Notes: generated by a model not told the origin, from the sequence alone. Shown: positions 1 through 8,697, numbered from the stretch's first letter. The stretch: 61,226 nt of DNA from Nonomuraea deserti (GCF_004348685.1 NZ_SMKO01000033.1:1-61226), one strand, 5' to 3'. Made by a program: numbers and translations.

Positions 1-98
1 CCACCCCACCCTCTCAGAGCCCACCCATCGGCCCTCTCATCGTGTCCCCCGAACGGCGGTGTCGGTTCTGCTCAGCAGCGCGGGCCGCGTATGCCTAT

Positions 99-123
99 TT
101 ACATACATGCAGTATGTATGTAA
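99..123. promoter_or_regulatory. Inverted-repeat operator before the MDR oxidoreductase operon
   Basis: Perfect inverted repeat with 10-bp arms (TTACATACAT and ATGTATGTAA) around the 5-bp spacer GCAGT. It ends 32 bp before the start codon of the first operon gene. Size and AT-rich arms fit a TetR-family operator; the TetR gene at the end of the same gene run (3333) is the obvious candidate to bind it (inference). Bases 1-98 hold no gene that I can support. Confidence 0.7.
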
Positions 124-155
124 CCATCTGAGGGATATTTCCAGGAGGAACGCTC

Positions 156-1103
156 ATGCAGGCGATACAACAATCGGCGTGGGGCGACAGCGAGACCATG
201 GCGCTGGTCGAGGTGGCGAGACCGGCGCCGGTCTTCGGCGAGGTGCTCGTCAGGGTCGTGGCGGCCGGGGTCAATCCGGTGGACGTCTACACGCGCCGCG
301 GGCAGGCGTACAACCGGGTGCTCGACCTGCCGTTCATCAACGGCTGGGACGTCGCAGGGGAGGTGGTGGGGACCGGCTACGGCACGCCCCGGTTCCAGCC
401 GGGCGACAGGGTTTTCGGAATGCCGTGGTTCCCCCGCGCGGCGGGCGGCTACGCCGAGTACGTCACCGCCCCCGCCCGCCATTTCACCCGAATGCCGGAG
501 GGCCTGGCCTTCACCGAGGCGGCGGCGCTGCCGCTGGCCGGCCTGACGGCGTGGCAGATGCTCGTCGAGGTCGCCGCCCTCGCCCCCGGACAACGGGTCC
601 TGGTCGCGGGCGCGGCCGGAGGCGTGGGGCACCTGGCGGTCCAGATCGCCAAGGCCCGCGGCGCGCACGTGACCGGCACCGCGAGCGCCGCCAAACACGC
701 CTTCGTCCGCGGACTGGGCGCGGACGAGGTGATCGACTACACCACGGCCGAGGTGTCCTCCGTGGTGCGGGACGTGGACGTCGTCATCCAGATGTTCGGC
801 GGCCGGGCGGGGCTCGCGACGCTGGAATGCCTGCGGCCGGGCGGCGTCCTGGTCAGTGGCCAGGCGGCCTGGACTCCGGGGTTGCACGAGCGTGCCGGCG
901 AACTCGGCGTGCGCGCCGTGGACTACCTCGTCGACCCCGACGGCGCCGGGCTCGGCGCACTGGCCGAGCTCGTCGCCGATGGTCGGCTCAAGGTGCATGT
1001 CGACGCGGTGTTCCCGCTGGCGCAGGCGGCCGCGGCCCACGACCGCATCGCCGACGGCCACACCACCGGCAAGATCGTGCTCGCCGTCGGCGAGCCCGAG
1101 TGA
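156..1103 (+). CDS. Zinc-independent MDR-family NAD(P)H quinone oxidoreductase-like enzyme
   Basis: 315 aa, the usual length for quinone-oxidoreductase-type medium-chain dehydrogenases. The N-terminal GroES-like domain carries GVNPVDVYTRRG (about residues 34-45), and the Rossmann domain has AGAAGGVGHLAVQIA (about 150-164), the NADPH-binding AxxGGVG motif. No structural or catalytic zinc cysteines are visible. It likely reduces a quinone or an enone in the cytoplasm; the substrate is unknown. A Shine-Dalgarno CAGGAGGAA lies 5-13 bp before the ATG. It opens a run of four enzymes with gaps of 17 bp, -4 bp and 40 bp, so one operon is likely, controlled at the inverted repeat at 99-123. Confidence 0.85.
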   Translation: MQAIQQSAWGDSETMALVEVARPAPVFGEVLVRVVAAGVNPVDVYTRRGQAYNRVLDLPFINGWDVAGEVVGTGYGTPRFQPGDRVFGMPWFPRAAGGYAEYVTAPARHFTRMPEGLAFTEAAALPLAGLTAWQMLVEVAALAPGQRVLVAGAAGGVGHLAVQIAKARGAHVTGTASAAKHAFVRGLGADEVIDYTTAEVSSVVRDVDVVIQMFGGRAGLATLECLRPGGVLVSGQAAWTPGLHERAGELGVRAVDYLVDPDGAGLGALAELVADGRLKVHVDAVFPLAQAAAAHDRIADGHTTGKIVLAVGEPE

Positions 1104-1120
1104 GACAAGGAGACACGGAG

Positions 1121-1597
1121 ATGTCCGAGAAGCACGTCACGCCGACCGAGGTCGTACGGGCCTACGCACGCGCGAAGAGCCGTGCCGACATCCCGGCGGC
1201 GATGCGGTTCTGTCACCCGGACGTCGTCTTCGAGACGATCCCCTTCCGGGCCGTCGCGACCGGCTGGGACGAGGTCGCCCGGCAGAACACCGCGTTCCTG
1301 CGCACCTTCCCCGACTACGGCGTGGAGTTGGAGTACCTGGTCGAGGCCGGTGAGCTGGCCGTCGGCGCCGGGACGGTCCGGGCCACCATGACGGAGAGCC
1401 TGGTGGGGATCGAACCCACGGGCAGGTCCTTCGCACTGCCGTTCGCCTGCCACTGGACCGTGCGGGACGGGCTGATCGCACATGAACGGTTCTTTTTCGA
1501 CTTCCACCAGATGTGCGAGCAGCTCGGACTGTCCACCGAGGCCGCGGCGGCGAAGTTCACCGCCTGGCGCGAGCGTGCGGAAGAGGCGGCGCGATGA
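1121..1597 (+). CDS. SnoaL-like (NTF2-fold) protein, possible limonene-epoxide-hydrolase type
   Basis: 158 aa single-domain protein of the NTF2-like superfamily. Features typical of SnoaL/LEH-like proteins are visible: N-terminal EVVRAYARAKSRADI, then FCHPDVVFETIPF (about residues 30-42), GWDEVARQNTAFLRTFPDY and a C-terminal strand HWTVRDGLIAHERFFFD. Members act as small isomerases, epoxide hydrolases or accessory factors in polyketide tailoring; which applies here cannot be told from sequence. The ATG at 1121 has GGAGACACGGAG just upstream. Its TGA stop overlaps the ATG of the next gene (ATGA), so translation is coupled to the hydrolase. Confidence 0.75.
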   Translation: MSEKHVTPTEVVRAYARAKSRADIPAAMRFCHPDVVFETIPFRAVATGWDEVARQNTAFLRTFPDYGVELEYLVEAGELAVGAGTVRATMTESLVGIEPTGRSFALPFACHWTVRDGLIAHERFFFDFHQMCEQLGLSTEAAAAKFTAWRERAEEAAR

Positions 1598-2286
1598 CGA
1601 CCTACGTGCTGGTTCATGGTGCTTGGCACGGCGGCTGGTGCTGGCGCCGCGTGGCCGCGCGGTTGCGGGAGGCCGGGCACGAGGTCCACACCCCGACGCT
1701 GACCGGCCTCGGTGAGCGCGCCCACCTGGCGGGGCCCGAGATCGGCCTGCGGACGCACGCGGACGACCTGCTGGGCCTGCTGAGGTACGAGGATCTCCGG
1801 GAAGTCGTGCTCGTCGGGCACAGCTACGCCGGTCTCGTCGTGCGCGAGGCCGCCGACCGCATGCCGGGACGCGTCTCCCGCATCACCATGGTCGACGCCT
1901 GGGCGGGCCGCGACGGGGAGTCGCTGGACGACCTGGCCCCTGCCTTCTTCCGCGACTGGATCGCATCGGTCACCGTCGACGGCCTGATCCCGCCCGCCCC
2001 CGCGGCAACCGTCGGCGTGACCGAACCGGACCAGGTCGCATGGCTGGAACCCAAGCTGACCCCCCATCCGCGGCGAACGTTCTCCGAGCCGGCCCGGTTG
2101 TCCGGGGCCGTCGACACGATCCCGTGCCGCGCGGTGCTCTGCACGCCCGGTGGCCCCATGCCGTTCGCCCGGCTCGCCGACGAGCACGGCTGGGCGGCCA
2201 CGGTCCTGGACGCCGGCCACGACGCCATGGTCACCGCACCGGGCGCCCTGGCGGACGTCCTCCTGCAGGACGCATGCGGCTCCTGA
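1594..2286 (+). CDS. Alpha/beta hydrolase (esterase-like)
   Basis: 230 aa alpha/beta-hydrolase fold. YVLVHGAWHGGWCWRRV (residues 4-20) is the oxyanion-hole HG motif. VVLVGHSYAGLVV (about residues 70-82) is the nucleophile elbow G-H-S-Y-A-G with Ser as nucleophile. DAGHDAMVT near residue 210 supplies the catalytic His. The protein resembles the plant salicylate-binding/methyl-esterase group and bacterial relatives that act on small esters or lactones. The start is set by the 4-bp ATGA overlap with the SnoaL-like gene. Predicted cytoplasmic, no signal peptide. Confidence 0.85.
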   Translation: MTTYVLVHGAWHGGWCWRRVAARLREAGHEVHTPTLTGLGERAHLAGPEIGLRTHADDLLGLLRYEDLREVVLVGHSYAGLVVREAADRMPGRVSRITMVDAWAGRDGESLDDLAPAFFRDWIASVTVDGLIPPAPAATVGVTEPDQVAWLEPKLTPHPRRTFSEPARLSGAVDTIPCRAVLCTPGGPMPFARLADEHGWAATVLDAGHDAMVTAPGALADVLLQDACGS

Positions 2287-2326
2287 CCCGATGCCGAGAA
2301 CGAAATCCCGTGAAGAAAGGTGCGAC

Positions 2327-3259
2327 GTGCCCGAGGTGAAGATCGGTTACCTGTTGCCGACCCGCGACCGCGCCGCGGGCGGTGACGACGATTTGGCCCG
2401 GCTGATCGAGCATGCCCGCCACGCCGACGTCCTCGGGTTCGATTCCGTCTGGACCGGAGACAGCCCTCTCACCCGGCCCCGCGCCGATCCCCTGCTCCTG
2501 CTGTCCGCCGTCGCCGTCGCCGCACCGCGGCTCACGCTCGGCACCGCGATGATGCTGCCCACGCTCCGGCATCCGATCCTGGTGGCGCACCAGCTCGCCA
2601 CGCTGGACCGGCTCGCCGGCGGACGGCTGATCGTGGGGATGGGCGCCGGCTTCCCCACCGCCGGCACCGAGGCGCAGTTCGACGCGATCGGCGTCCCCTT
2701 CCGGACCCGCTTCAGCCGCCTCGAGGAGTCGATCGAGGCGATGCGGCGGTTGTGGAGCGGCAAGGACGTGTCGTTCGCCGGCCGGCACTTCGACTTCCGC
2801 GGCGTCACCCTCGCGCCCGCCCCGGCCCGTCCGGGAGGGCCGCCGATCTGGCTGGCGGGAAGCGGCGAACCCTCCCTGCGGCGGGTGGCCCGCCTGGGCG
2901 ACGGCTGGTTGCCCTATCCGCCCGACGTCACTGACTACGCTCGCGAGCGGGCGGCCGTCCACCGGCTGGCGCCCCGTCCGGTCACCGCCGCCCTGTACGC
3001 GACGCTCTGCCTTGACGACGATCCCCGGCACGCGCGCACGCTCCTGCGCAAGAGCATCGAGCGCTACTACAACGCCCCGTTGGAGACGGTGGAGAAGATC
3101 CAGGCCATGTTCGCCGGCCCTCCGGCGGACGCCGCCGCCTGGCTGAACCGCTACATCGGGGCAGGGGCCCGGCACCTCGTCATCCGCCTGGCGGCCGGCG
3201 ACCACCACGCGGCCCTGGAGCGGTTCGCCGCGCGTGTCATGCCCCTGCTCGACGTGTGA
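2327..3259 (+). CDS. LLM-class flavin (F420-type) oxidoreductase
   Basis: 310 aa luciferase-like monooxygenase fold. Starts KIGYLLPTRD; the segment LGFDSVWTGDSPLTRPRADP (about residues 40-60) and PRLTLGTAMMLPTLRHPILVAHQLATLD are typical of LLM-class F420-dependent oxidoreductases, as is GGRLIVGMGAGFPTAGTEAQF. A GTG start at 2327 is chosen because GAAGAAAGG lies 7-15 bp upstream and the family homology begins right after it. Last enzyme of the operon; with the MDR enzyme it suggests stepwise reduction or oxidation of one organic compound (inference). Confidence 0.8.
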   Translation: MPEVKIGYLLPTRDRAAGGDDDLARLIEHARHADVLGFDSVWTGDSPLTRPRADPLLLLSAVAVAAPRLTLGTAMMLPTLRHPILVAHQLATLDRLAGGRLIVGMGAGFPTAGTEAQFDAIGVPFRTRFSRLEESIEAMRRLWSGKDVSFAGRHFDFRGVTLAPAPARPGGPPIWLAGSGEPSLRRVARLGDGWLPYPPDVTDYARERAAVHRLAPRPVTAALYATLCLDDDPRHARTLLRKSIERYYNAPLETVEKIQAMFAGPPADAAAWLNRYIGAGARHLVIRLAAGDHHAALERFAARVMPLLDV

Positions 3260-3332
3260 GGACGATCGGCCCGTCCGGGACGCCGGCGCCGCGTACGGTC
3301 TTCTATCCTCGGTTCAGGTCGGGAGGATAAGG

Positions 3333-3971
3333 GTGACAACGAACACAAGCGCGCGCCGGAGCCAGCAGGAACGCACCAGGGCGACCACGGGCGCTCTGGT
3401 CGCGGCGGCTCGCGAGCTCTTCATCGATGAAGGTTTCACCGCCACCTCCCTGGACGCCATCTGCGCCAGGGCCAAGGTGACGCGCGGCGCCTTCTATCAC
3501 CACTTCAGCAACAAGGAACACATCTTCCGCGAGGTCTACGCCGCCGACCAGAAGGAGCTTGCCGCGACCGTCCGGCAGGCGTTCCAAGCCCGGACAGATC
3601 CGTGGGACGGAGTGTTCGCGGGCTGCCGCGCCCTGCTGGAAGCGTCCTTGGAACCCGCCGTCCGCCGGATCACCCTGCTGGAGGCGCCGGGCGCGCTCGG
3701 CTGGTCCGCCATGCGCGACATCCAGGCGGGATGCAAGGACCAGATGCGGCGGGGGCTGGCCATCGCGGTCGAGGCCGGGTGCATCTCCGAACGGCCGCTG
3801 GATCCCGCCACCTCGCTGCTGTACGGCGGGATCTGCGAAAGCGCCCTGGACATCGCCCGCGCCACGGACCAGCGTGCCGCGCTGGACGACTCGCTGGTGG
3901 AGCTCCGCCGGGTGCTCGCCGGCGTCTCCGGCCGTTCGACCGCGGGCTGCGCCCACAAAGAGCCTTCCTGA
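3333..3971 (+). CDS. TetR-family regulator
   Basis: 212 aa. N-terminal TetR helix-turn-helix: ALVAAARELFIDEGFTATSL, DAICARAKVTRGAFYHHF, SNKEHIFREVY. The remaining part is the variable ligand-binding domain. The GTG start at 3333 follows the Shine-Dalgarno GGGAGGA at 3321-3327. It sits 74 bp downstream of the LLM oxidoreductase in the same direction and probably represses that operon through the repeat at 99-123 (inference). Confidence 0.85.
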   Translation: MTTNTSARRSQQERTRATTGALVAAARELFIDEGFTATSLDAICARAKVTRGAFYHHFSNKEHIFREVYAADQKELAATVRQAFQARTDPWDGVFAGCRALLEASLEPAVRRITLLEAPGALGWSAMRDIQAGCKDQMRRGLAIAVEAGCISERPLDPATSLLYGGICESALDIARATDQRAALDDSLVELRRVLAGVSGRSTAGCAHKEPS

Positions 3972-4112
3972 GCCCGCCGGGCCCACCTGCCGTCTCACCA
4001 GGCCCGCCGGCTCATTGGGCAGGTCGGGCGGCCACGCGCTCCGGCCCCGGCCGTACGCCTCCGGGCACCGCTGGCGTCGTCTCCGGGCGGCGGCGGGCGC
4101 CCGGGGACGTTG

Positions 4113-5354
4113 TCAGTCCGCGTCCTGCGGGGCGAGGGTACGGCGGCCTCGGAGGGCGAGGGCCGAGAAGGCGAGGAGGGCGATGGCGATGGAGCCGGTC
4201 ATGGTGATGGCGGTGGCGGGCCCGTCGTTGCCGAGGACGCCGACGACGGGAGCGAGCAGGGAGCCGAGGCCGAATTGGAGGGCGCCCAGCACGGCGGCGG
4301 CGGTGCCGGCGGCTTCGCCGTGCCGGGAGAGGGCGAGTGCGGGGGTGTTGGGCAGGACGAGCGCGACCGCGGCGAGCATGCAGAAGAGCGGTACGACGAA
4401 GCCGGCGAGCCCGCCGATGTGGGCCGTCTGCAACACGGTGAGCACGAGGCCGGCGGTGGTCGCGGCGGCGAGTCCGCAGAACACGATGCCTCCGGGGCCG
4501 GACCGGCCGAGCAGCACCGGGTTGAGCTGGGTGCCACCGACGAGAGCCAGGGCGCCGAGCCCGAAGGCCAGCCCGAATTCCTGCTGGTCGAGCCCGTACT
4601 GCTGCTGAAGGACGAACGCGGAGCCGGAAATGTAGGCGAACACGGCGCCGAAGCCGAGCCCGGCCACCAGCGCCAGGATCACGAACTCGGCGTCGCCGAG
4701 GATGGACCTGTACGCGCCCAGAACCTGCCGGACCCCGCCCGAGCGGCGGCGCCGCGGCGGAAGGGTCTCCGGCAGCCCGTACGCCGCCACCACGATCAAC
4801 ACGACACCCAGCAGCGCCAGCGCGCCGAAGACCCACCGCCAGGAGCCGGCGATCAGCACCGCGCTGCCCAGCGAAGGTGCGAGGACCGGTGCGGCTCCCA
4901 TCACCAGCATCAGCCGGGAGATCACCGTGGCGGCGGCGCGGCCTTCGAACAGGTCGCGAACGACGGCCATCGCGACCACCGTCGCCGCCGCGGCGCCGAT
5001 GCCCTGCACCGTGCGCAGCACGCCGAGCACGGTGATATCCCAGGCGAACACCGACAACACGGACGTGATGACGTGCAGGCCCGTGCCGATGATCAGCGGG
5101 GGACGCCGGCCGACGGCGTCGGAGAACGGACCGATGACGAGCTGGCCGAGGCCGAGCCCGAGCAGCGTACCGGTCAGGGTGAGCTGGACCAGGGGCTCCG
5201 TGGTGTGCAGGTCGTCGACGATCGCCGGCAGGGCGGGGAGGTACATGTCGACCGTGAGCGGCCCGAGGGCGACGAGCGCGCCGAGGGCGAGGATCAGTCG
5301 TAAACGTTCGGAACGGGCCGGCCGGATGGAGAGTGCGGCGGTGTCCACTGACAT
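4113..5354 (-). CDS. Bcr/CflA-type MFS drug exporter
   Basis: 413 aa, twelve predicted membrane helices. LGPLTVDMYLPALPAIVDDL (residues about 30-49) is the signature of the Bcr/CflA subfamily, and GPFSDAVGRRPPLIIGTGL is the MFS loop 2-3 motif (D/G-R-x-G-R-R-like). Family members export chloramphenicol-like or other small compounds by proton antiport. The ATG at 5354 is 49 bp behind the aldehyde dehydrogenase stop on the same strand, so the two likely form one transcript controlled by the divergent TetR at 7152. Bases 3972-4112, between convergent genes, contain nothing I can name. Confidence 0.88.
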   Translation of the reverse strand: MSVDTAALSIRPARSERLRLILALGALVALGPLTVDMYLPALPAIVDDLHTTEPLVQLTLTGTLLGLGLGQLVIGPFSDAVGRRPPLIIGTGLHVITSVLSVFAWDITVLGVLRTVQGIGAAAATVVAMAVVRDLFEGRAAATVISRLMLVMGAAPVLAPSLGSAVLIAGSWRWVFGALALLGVVLIVVAAYGLPETLPPRRRRSGGVRQVLGAYRSILGDAEFVILALVAGLGFGAVFAYISGSAFVLQQQYGLDQQEFGLAFGLGALALVGGTQLNPVLLGRSGPGGIVFCGLAAATTAGLVLTVLQTAHIGGLAGFVVPLFCMLAAVALVLPNTPALALSRHGEAAGTAAAVLGALQFGLGSLLAPVVGVLGNDGPATAITMTGSIAIALLAFSALALRGRRTLAPQDAD

Positions 5355-5403
5355 GACGCCTTTCGCATAAGAAGGCCTGAACGGGGGTGGTAGGTCTCGT
5401 ACT

Positions 5404-6906
5404 TCACAGGGCGATGAGGACCGCCTTGCTCTGCGTGTACGCGTCCAGCACCTCCAGCCCGCCCTCACGGCCGATCCCGGACTGCTTGAAGCCGCCGAAG
5501 GGAACCGAGCCGGTGGTCATCTCGCCATAGGTGTTGACCCAGACCGTGCCGGCGTCGATCTCAGCGGCGAGGCGGTGCGCCGTGGCCAGGTCGTTCGTCC
5601 ACACGGAGGCGGCCAGCCCGTACTCGGTGTCGTTGGCCTTGGCGACGGCGTCGTCCAGGTCGGTGAAGCTCATCAGCGCGCCCACCGGTCCGAAGATCTC
5701 CTCCTCGACGACACGCATGCCCGGGGTGACGTCGTCGAGCAGGGTCGGCGCGACGAACCATCCGTGGTCCCCGTACCGGGTGCCGCCGGTGCGGACGGTC
5801 GCCCCCTCCTGGGCCGCGATGTCGAAGTACGACATCACCCGGTCGAAGTGCCGCCGGTGGGCGAGCGGCCCCATGAGGGTCGCCGGGTCGAGGGGGTCTC
5901 CCGGGGTGAACGCCGCCATGGCCTTCGTCAGGAGTTCGGTGAACTCCTCGCGCACTCCCTCCTGGACGAAGACGCGGGTCGTGGCGACGCAGGCCTGTCC
6001 GCTGCCGAGCAGGAAGCCGGCCGCGACCCCGTGCGCGGCCTGCTCGAGGTCGGCGTCGGCGCAGACGATGGCCGGCGACTTGCCGCCGAGTTCGAGGGTC
6101 AGGTGCTTGAGGTCCGCGCTGACGACCTCGTGCACGTGCTTGCCGGTGCGGGTCGAGCCGGTGAAGGCGATCTTGGCCACGCCAGGGTGCCGGACCAAGG
6201 CCTCGCCGGCCTCGGCGCCGGTGCCCGTGACGACGTTCACCACACCCGGAGGCAGGCCGGTGGACTCGAGCAGCTCGGCGAAGCGCAGGGTGGTGAGGGA
6301 GGCCCACTCCGGCGGCTTGAGCACCGCGGTGTTGCCGGTGGCCAGCGCGGGGGCGAGCTTGAGCGCCAGCTGCGGCATGGGGCCGTTCCAGCCCCAGATG
6401 GCGCCGACGACGCCGAGGGGCTGCCTGCGCGTGTAGACCATCCGGTTGCCGGGCGTCGGAGCGGTCTGCCCGTACAGCTTGGTCGGCCAGCCCGCGGCAT
6501 GCCTGAAGATCTTGACGACGTCGGCCATCATGAACCGCGTCATCCTGATCGGCATGCCCATGTTCAGGGATTCGACGGTCGCCATCTCGTCGGCGTGCTG
6601 CTCGAAGACGTCGGCGATCTGGATCAGGATCCGGCCGCGCTCGTCGGGGTCGATGTCCGACCACGACGGATCGGCGAACGCCTGCTGCGCGGCGCGCACC
6701 GCCGCGTCGACGTCCGCGGGGCCGCCTCTCGGAATGCTCGCCAGCGGTGACTCCGTGGCCGGGTCCACGTTCTGCAGGGTCTGTCCCGACGCCGCGGGCA
6801 CGCGCCGGCCGCCGATGGACATGAGCCGGTCGCCGGGGCGGGCGAACGCGGGGATGTCGCGCCGGGCCGTCTCCGCCACGGGCGGGGTGCTGCCGTGCTC
6901 GGTCAT
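5404..6906 (-). CDS. NAD(P)-dependent aldehyde dehydrogenase
   Basis: 500 aa, full length for the ALDH superfamily. Active-site residues are all present: Asn174 (WGWNGPMP), Glu272 (LTLELGGKSP) and nucleophile Cys306 (GSGQACVATT). The cofactor-binding stretch IAFTGSTRTGKHV lies near residue 246-258. Betaine-aldehyde/phenylacetaldehyde-like ALDHs are the closest look; the substrate is not readable. First gene of the leftward ALDH-exporter pair, whose promoter lies in the operator-rich gap 6907-7151. Confidence 0.9.
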   Translation of the reverse strand: MTEHGSTPPVAETARRDIPAFARPGDRLMSIGGRRVPAASGQTLQNVDPATESPLASIPRGGPADVDAAVRAAQQAFADPSWSDIDPDERGRILIQIADVFEQHADEMATVESLNMGMPIRMTRFMMADVVKIFRHAAGWPTKLYGQTAPTPGNRMVYTRRQPLGVVGAIWGWNGPMPQLALKLAPALATGNTAVLKPPEWASLTTLRFAELLESTGLPPGVVNVVTGTGAEAGEALVRHPGVAKIAFTGSTRTGKHVHEVVSADLKHLTLELGGKSPAIVCADADLEQAAHGVAAGFLLGSGQACVATTRVFVQEGVREEFTELLTKAMAAFTPGDPLDPATLMGPLAHRRHFDRVMSYFDIAAQEGATVRTGGTRYGDHGWFVAPTLLDDVTPGMRVVEEEIFGPVGALMSFTDLDDAVAKANDTEYGLAASVWTNDLATAHRLAAEIDAGTVWVNTYGEMTTGSVPFGGFKQSGIGREGGLEVLDAYTQSKAVLIAL

Positions 6907-6976
6907 GCCGATTCCTTCCAGCCGGACGCATCTGCCGGCGCTTCGTGTCTGGGGTGGGTCGAAGGCGCACTCCCCG

Positions 6977-7021
6977 AAACGGAGAGGCTATCCGGTAATG
7001 TAACGGATAGCCTCTCCGTTT
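6977..7021. promoter_or_regulatory. Perfect 18-bp inverted repeat in the ALDH/TetR divergent promoter
   Basis: Arms AAACGGAGAGGCTATCCG (6977-6994) and its exact complement (7004-7021) flank GTAATGTAA. The right arm contains the 15-mer CGGATAGCCTCTCCG, and the left arm carries the same 15-mer inverted. Each 15-mer has its own CGGA...TCCG dyad, so this is probably a double operator, or an operator overlapping the leftward promoter, for the TetR at 7152 (inference). Confidence 0.7.
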
Positions 7022-7098
7022 CCAACCCCCATCCCGCCCCCTTCTTCCGCGCTCATCGGTGCGCGGCAGGCTTGCGGGGGGTGAGCCACTCCTTGATA

Positions 7099-7138
7099 CG
7101 GATACCCTCTCCGCATACAGTGTCGGATGACCTGTCCG
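7099..7138. promoter_or_regulatory. Two further CGGATA-N5-TCCG operator copies before the TetR gene
   Basis: CGGATACCCTCTCCG at 7099-7113 differs by one base from the 15-mer in the inverted repeat at 7004-7018. CGGATGACCTGTCCG at 7124-7138 is a weaker third copy, right next to the TetR start region. The arrangement fits autoregulation combined with control of the divergent ALDH-exporter transcript. Confidence 0.6.
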
Positions 7139-7151
7139 CTTGGGGAATCCG

Positions 7152-7781
7152 GTGTCTCAGATGCAGTCCCGATCACCTGCGAAACGCGCCGACGCCGAGC
7201 GCAACCGCGGCAAGATCCTCGCGGTCGCCCGCGCCGCGTTCGCCGGCTCCGAGCCGCACATATCGATGGCCGAGATCTCGCGACGCGCAGGAGTCGGCAT
7301 GGCGACGTTCTATCGCAACTTCGCCAGCCGGCGAGCGCTCCTCGAAACCCTCTGGACCGACGAGATCAACGCCGTCTGCGAGGCCGCCGAGACCGCATCC
7401 GGCGAGACGCCCGGGGCGGCGTTCACGGCCTGGCTGCGCCAGTTCTTCGCCTTTTCCACCAGCAAGCACCACATCGCCGCCGAGCTGCTCGCGGACGCGG
7501 CGGACGCGGCGGACACGGCAGGCACGGCAGGCACGGCGAACGGCGACCGCATCGATCCCGTGATCGGCCGGAACCGGGCCAGGGTGCGCGCCGCCGGCCA
7601 ACCGCTGCTCGCCGCCGCGCGACGTACTCATGAAGTCCGCCACGACCTCACGCTCGAGCAGATCCTCGACATGATCGTCGCCATCGCCACGATCAACGGC
7701 GATCAGCCTTACCTCGAGCCGATCTTCCAGACCGCCCTCGACGGCCTACGTCCCCCGGCGGCCGATGCGAAGCCTTCGTAG
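7152..7781 (+). CDS. TetR-family regulator of the ALDH/exporter pair
   Basis: 209 aa from the GTG at 7152 (GGGGA at 7142-7146 gives good spacing; ATG 7158 and TTG 7140 are alternatives). DNA-binding domain: ADAERNRGKILAVARAAF, PHISMAEISRRAGVGMATFYRNF, with recognition helix GMATFYRN. A low-complexity alanine/threonine run (ADAADAADTAGTAGTAN, about residues 116-132) interrupts the ligand domain and coincides with a short GAC/GGC repeat in the DNA. It is divergent from the aldehyde dehydrogenase, so it likely controls it. Confidence 0.85.
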   Translation: MSQMQSRSPAKRADAERNRGKILAVARAAFAGSEPHISMAEISRRAGVGMATFYRNFASRRALLETLWTDEINAVCEAAETASGETPGAAFTAWLRQFFAFSTSKHHIAAELLADAADAADTAGTAGTANGDRIDPVIGRNRARVRAAGQPLLAAARRTHEVRHDLTLEQILDMIVAIATINGDQPYLEPIFQTALDGLRPPAADAKPS

Positions 7782-7965
7782 GGCGCAGCACCACACCGCT
7801 GGGAGCAGCCTGACCCTTGCCGCGAGGGCCATCCGCTCGCATGCGCCGCTCCGCCGGCCTTCGGCGAGGTCCGCTTCCCGGGTCCACGTCGGAGAGCGAG
7901 CACGTCAACGGTCCGCCTGGCGAGTGTCTGCGCCGGCCTCATCTCGGCAGAGAGCCGCACACCCG

Positions 7966-8547
7966 CTATGCCTGCCAGCTGCGCAGTGCCATGTCGGCGA
8001 TGTCCTGGAGTTCGTCGTGAGCGAGGCCGCCGGCGGCCTGGACGGCGATGCCGAACGCCACCGTCATAATGTATCGGGCCAGTCGCCCCGCGTCGGCGTC
8101 ACGCGGGAGGTCTCCCTCGTCGACGGCGCGCTGGAGGCGCTCCTCAAGGCGGAGGGCCGCATCGTTCCGCCAGCCGACGAGCAGATCGTGCGCGGGCCGG
8201 CCTCCGTCGCTCGCCGCCAGCGCGCCCTGCACTGCCAGGCATCCAGGATGGCCCTCGGAAAGGGTCGTGGTGCGAACCGCTCCACGGAGGAGCGCCTCGG
8301 CCACCCCTCGTGCGGTCGGCTCCTCCAGGGCGCGCCTCGCGTAGGAGGCCGGCCCCTCGGTGTAGCGCTCCAGTGCCCTGCGGAACAGCTGCTCCTTGTT
8401 GCCGAAGGCCGCGTACATGCTCGTCTTGGTGATCCCCATGGCACCGGTCAGATCGGAGAGGGTCGCCCCCTCGTATCCCCGCTCCCAGAACACCTGCATG
8501 GCGCGCTCCAGCGCCTCGTCGATGTCGAATTCCCGAGGCCGGCCCAT
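7966..8547 (-). CDS. TetR-family regulator (GRPREFD type)
   Basis: 193 aa if started at MGRPREFDIDEAL, the common start of this subgroup; an in-frame ATG at 8571 would add eight residues and has GAGGAG 12 bp upstream. HTH: ALERAMQVFWERGYEGATLS, DLTGAMGITKTSMYAAFGNKEQLF. It follows the first imine-reductase-like gene on the same strand, with a 22-bp dyad at 8587-8608 right upstream that may be its own operator. Bases 7782-7965 hold no gene. Confidence 0.83.
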   Translation of the reverse strand: MGRPREFDIDEALERAMQVFWERGYEGATLSDLTGAMGITKTSMYAAFGNKEQLFRRALERYTEGPASYARRALEEPTARGVAEALLRGAVRTTTLSEGHPGCLAVQGALAASDGGRPAHDLLVGWRNDAALRLEERLQRAVDEGDLPRDADAGRLARYIMTVAFGIAVQAAGGLAHDELQDIADMALRSWQA

Positions 8548-8586
8548 GACAGTATTCCGGGAACCACCCATGCCACAATTGTACTC

Positions 8587-8608
8587 CTCGGTACCGATCG
8601 CTACCGAG
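8587..8608. promoter_or_regulatory. Operator-like dyad before the TetR at 8547
   Basis: Inverted repeat CTCGGTA ... TACCGAG with an 8-bp centre CCGATCGC, 16 bp upstream of the ATG at 8571. Typical TetR autoregulatory operator geometry; the link to this TetR rests on position only. Confidence 0.6.
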
Positions 8609-8664
8609 TTGCCGGTCATGCTGTGTGCGCTCTGCCGGACCGCCCGTGACATGGATGTGCTCCT

Positions 8665-8697
8665 GCCCTCGACGGCGTCCATCGCGGCGTCGAGGGC
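8665..8697. terminator. Possible hairpin terminator after the imine-reductase-like gene
   Basis: Arms GCCCTCGACG (8665-8674) and CGTCGAGGGC (8688-8697) with a 13-nt loop can form a 10-bp GC-rich stem, 84 bp downstream of the stop at 8781 on the leftward strand. There is no U-tract, so it is a weak or Rho-assisted terminator at best. Confidence 0.4.

Noticed and set aside
7490..7545. Short tandem GGCGGAC/GGCACGG repeats inside the TetR gene
   Set aside because: They keep the reading frame and only encode an Ala/Thr-rich loop; no sign of a separate element.
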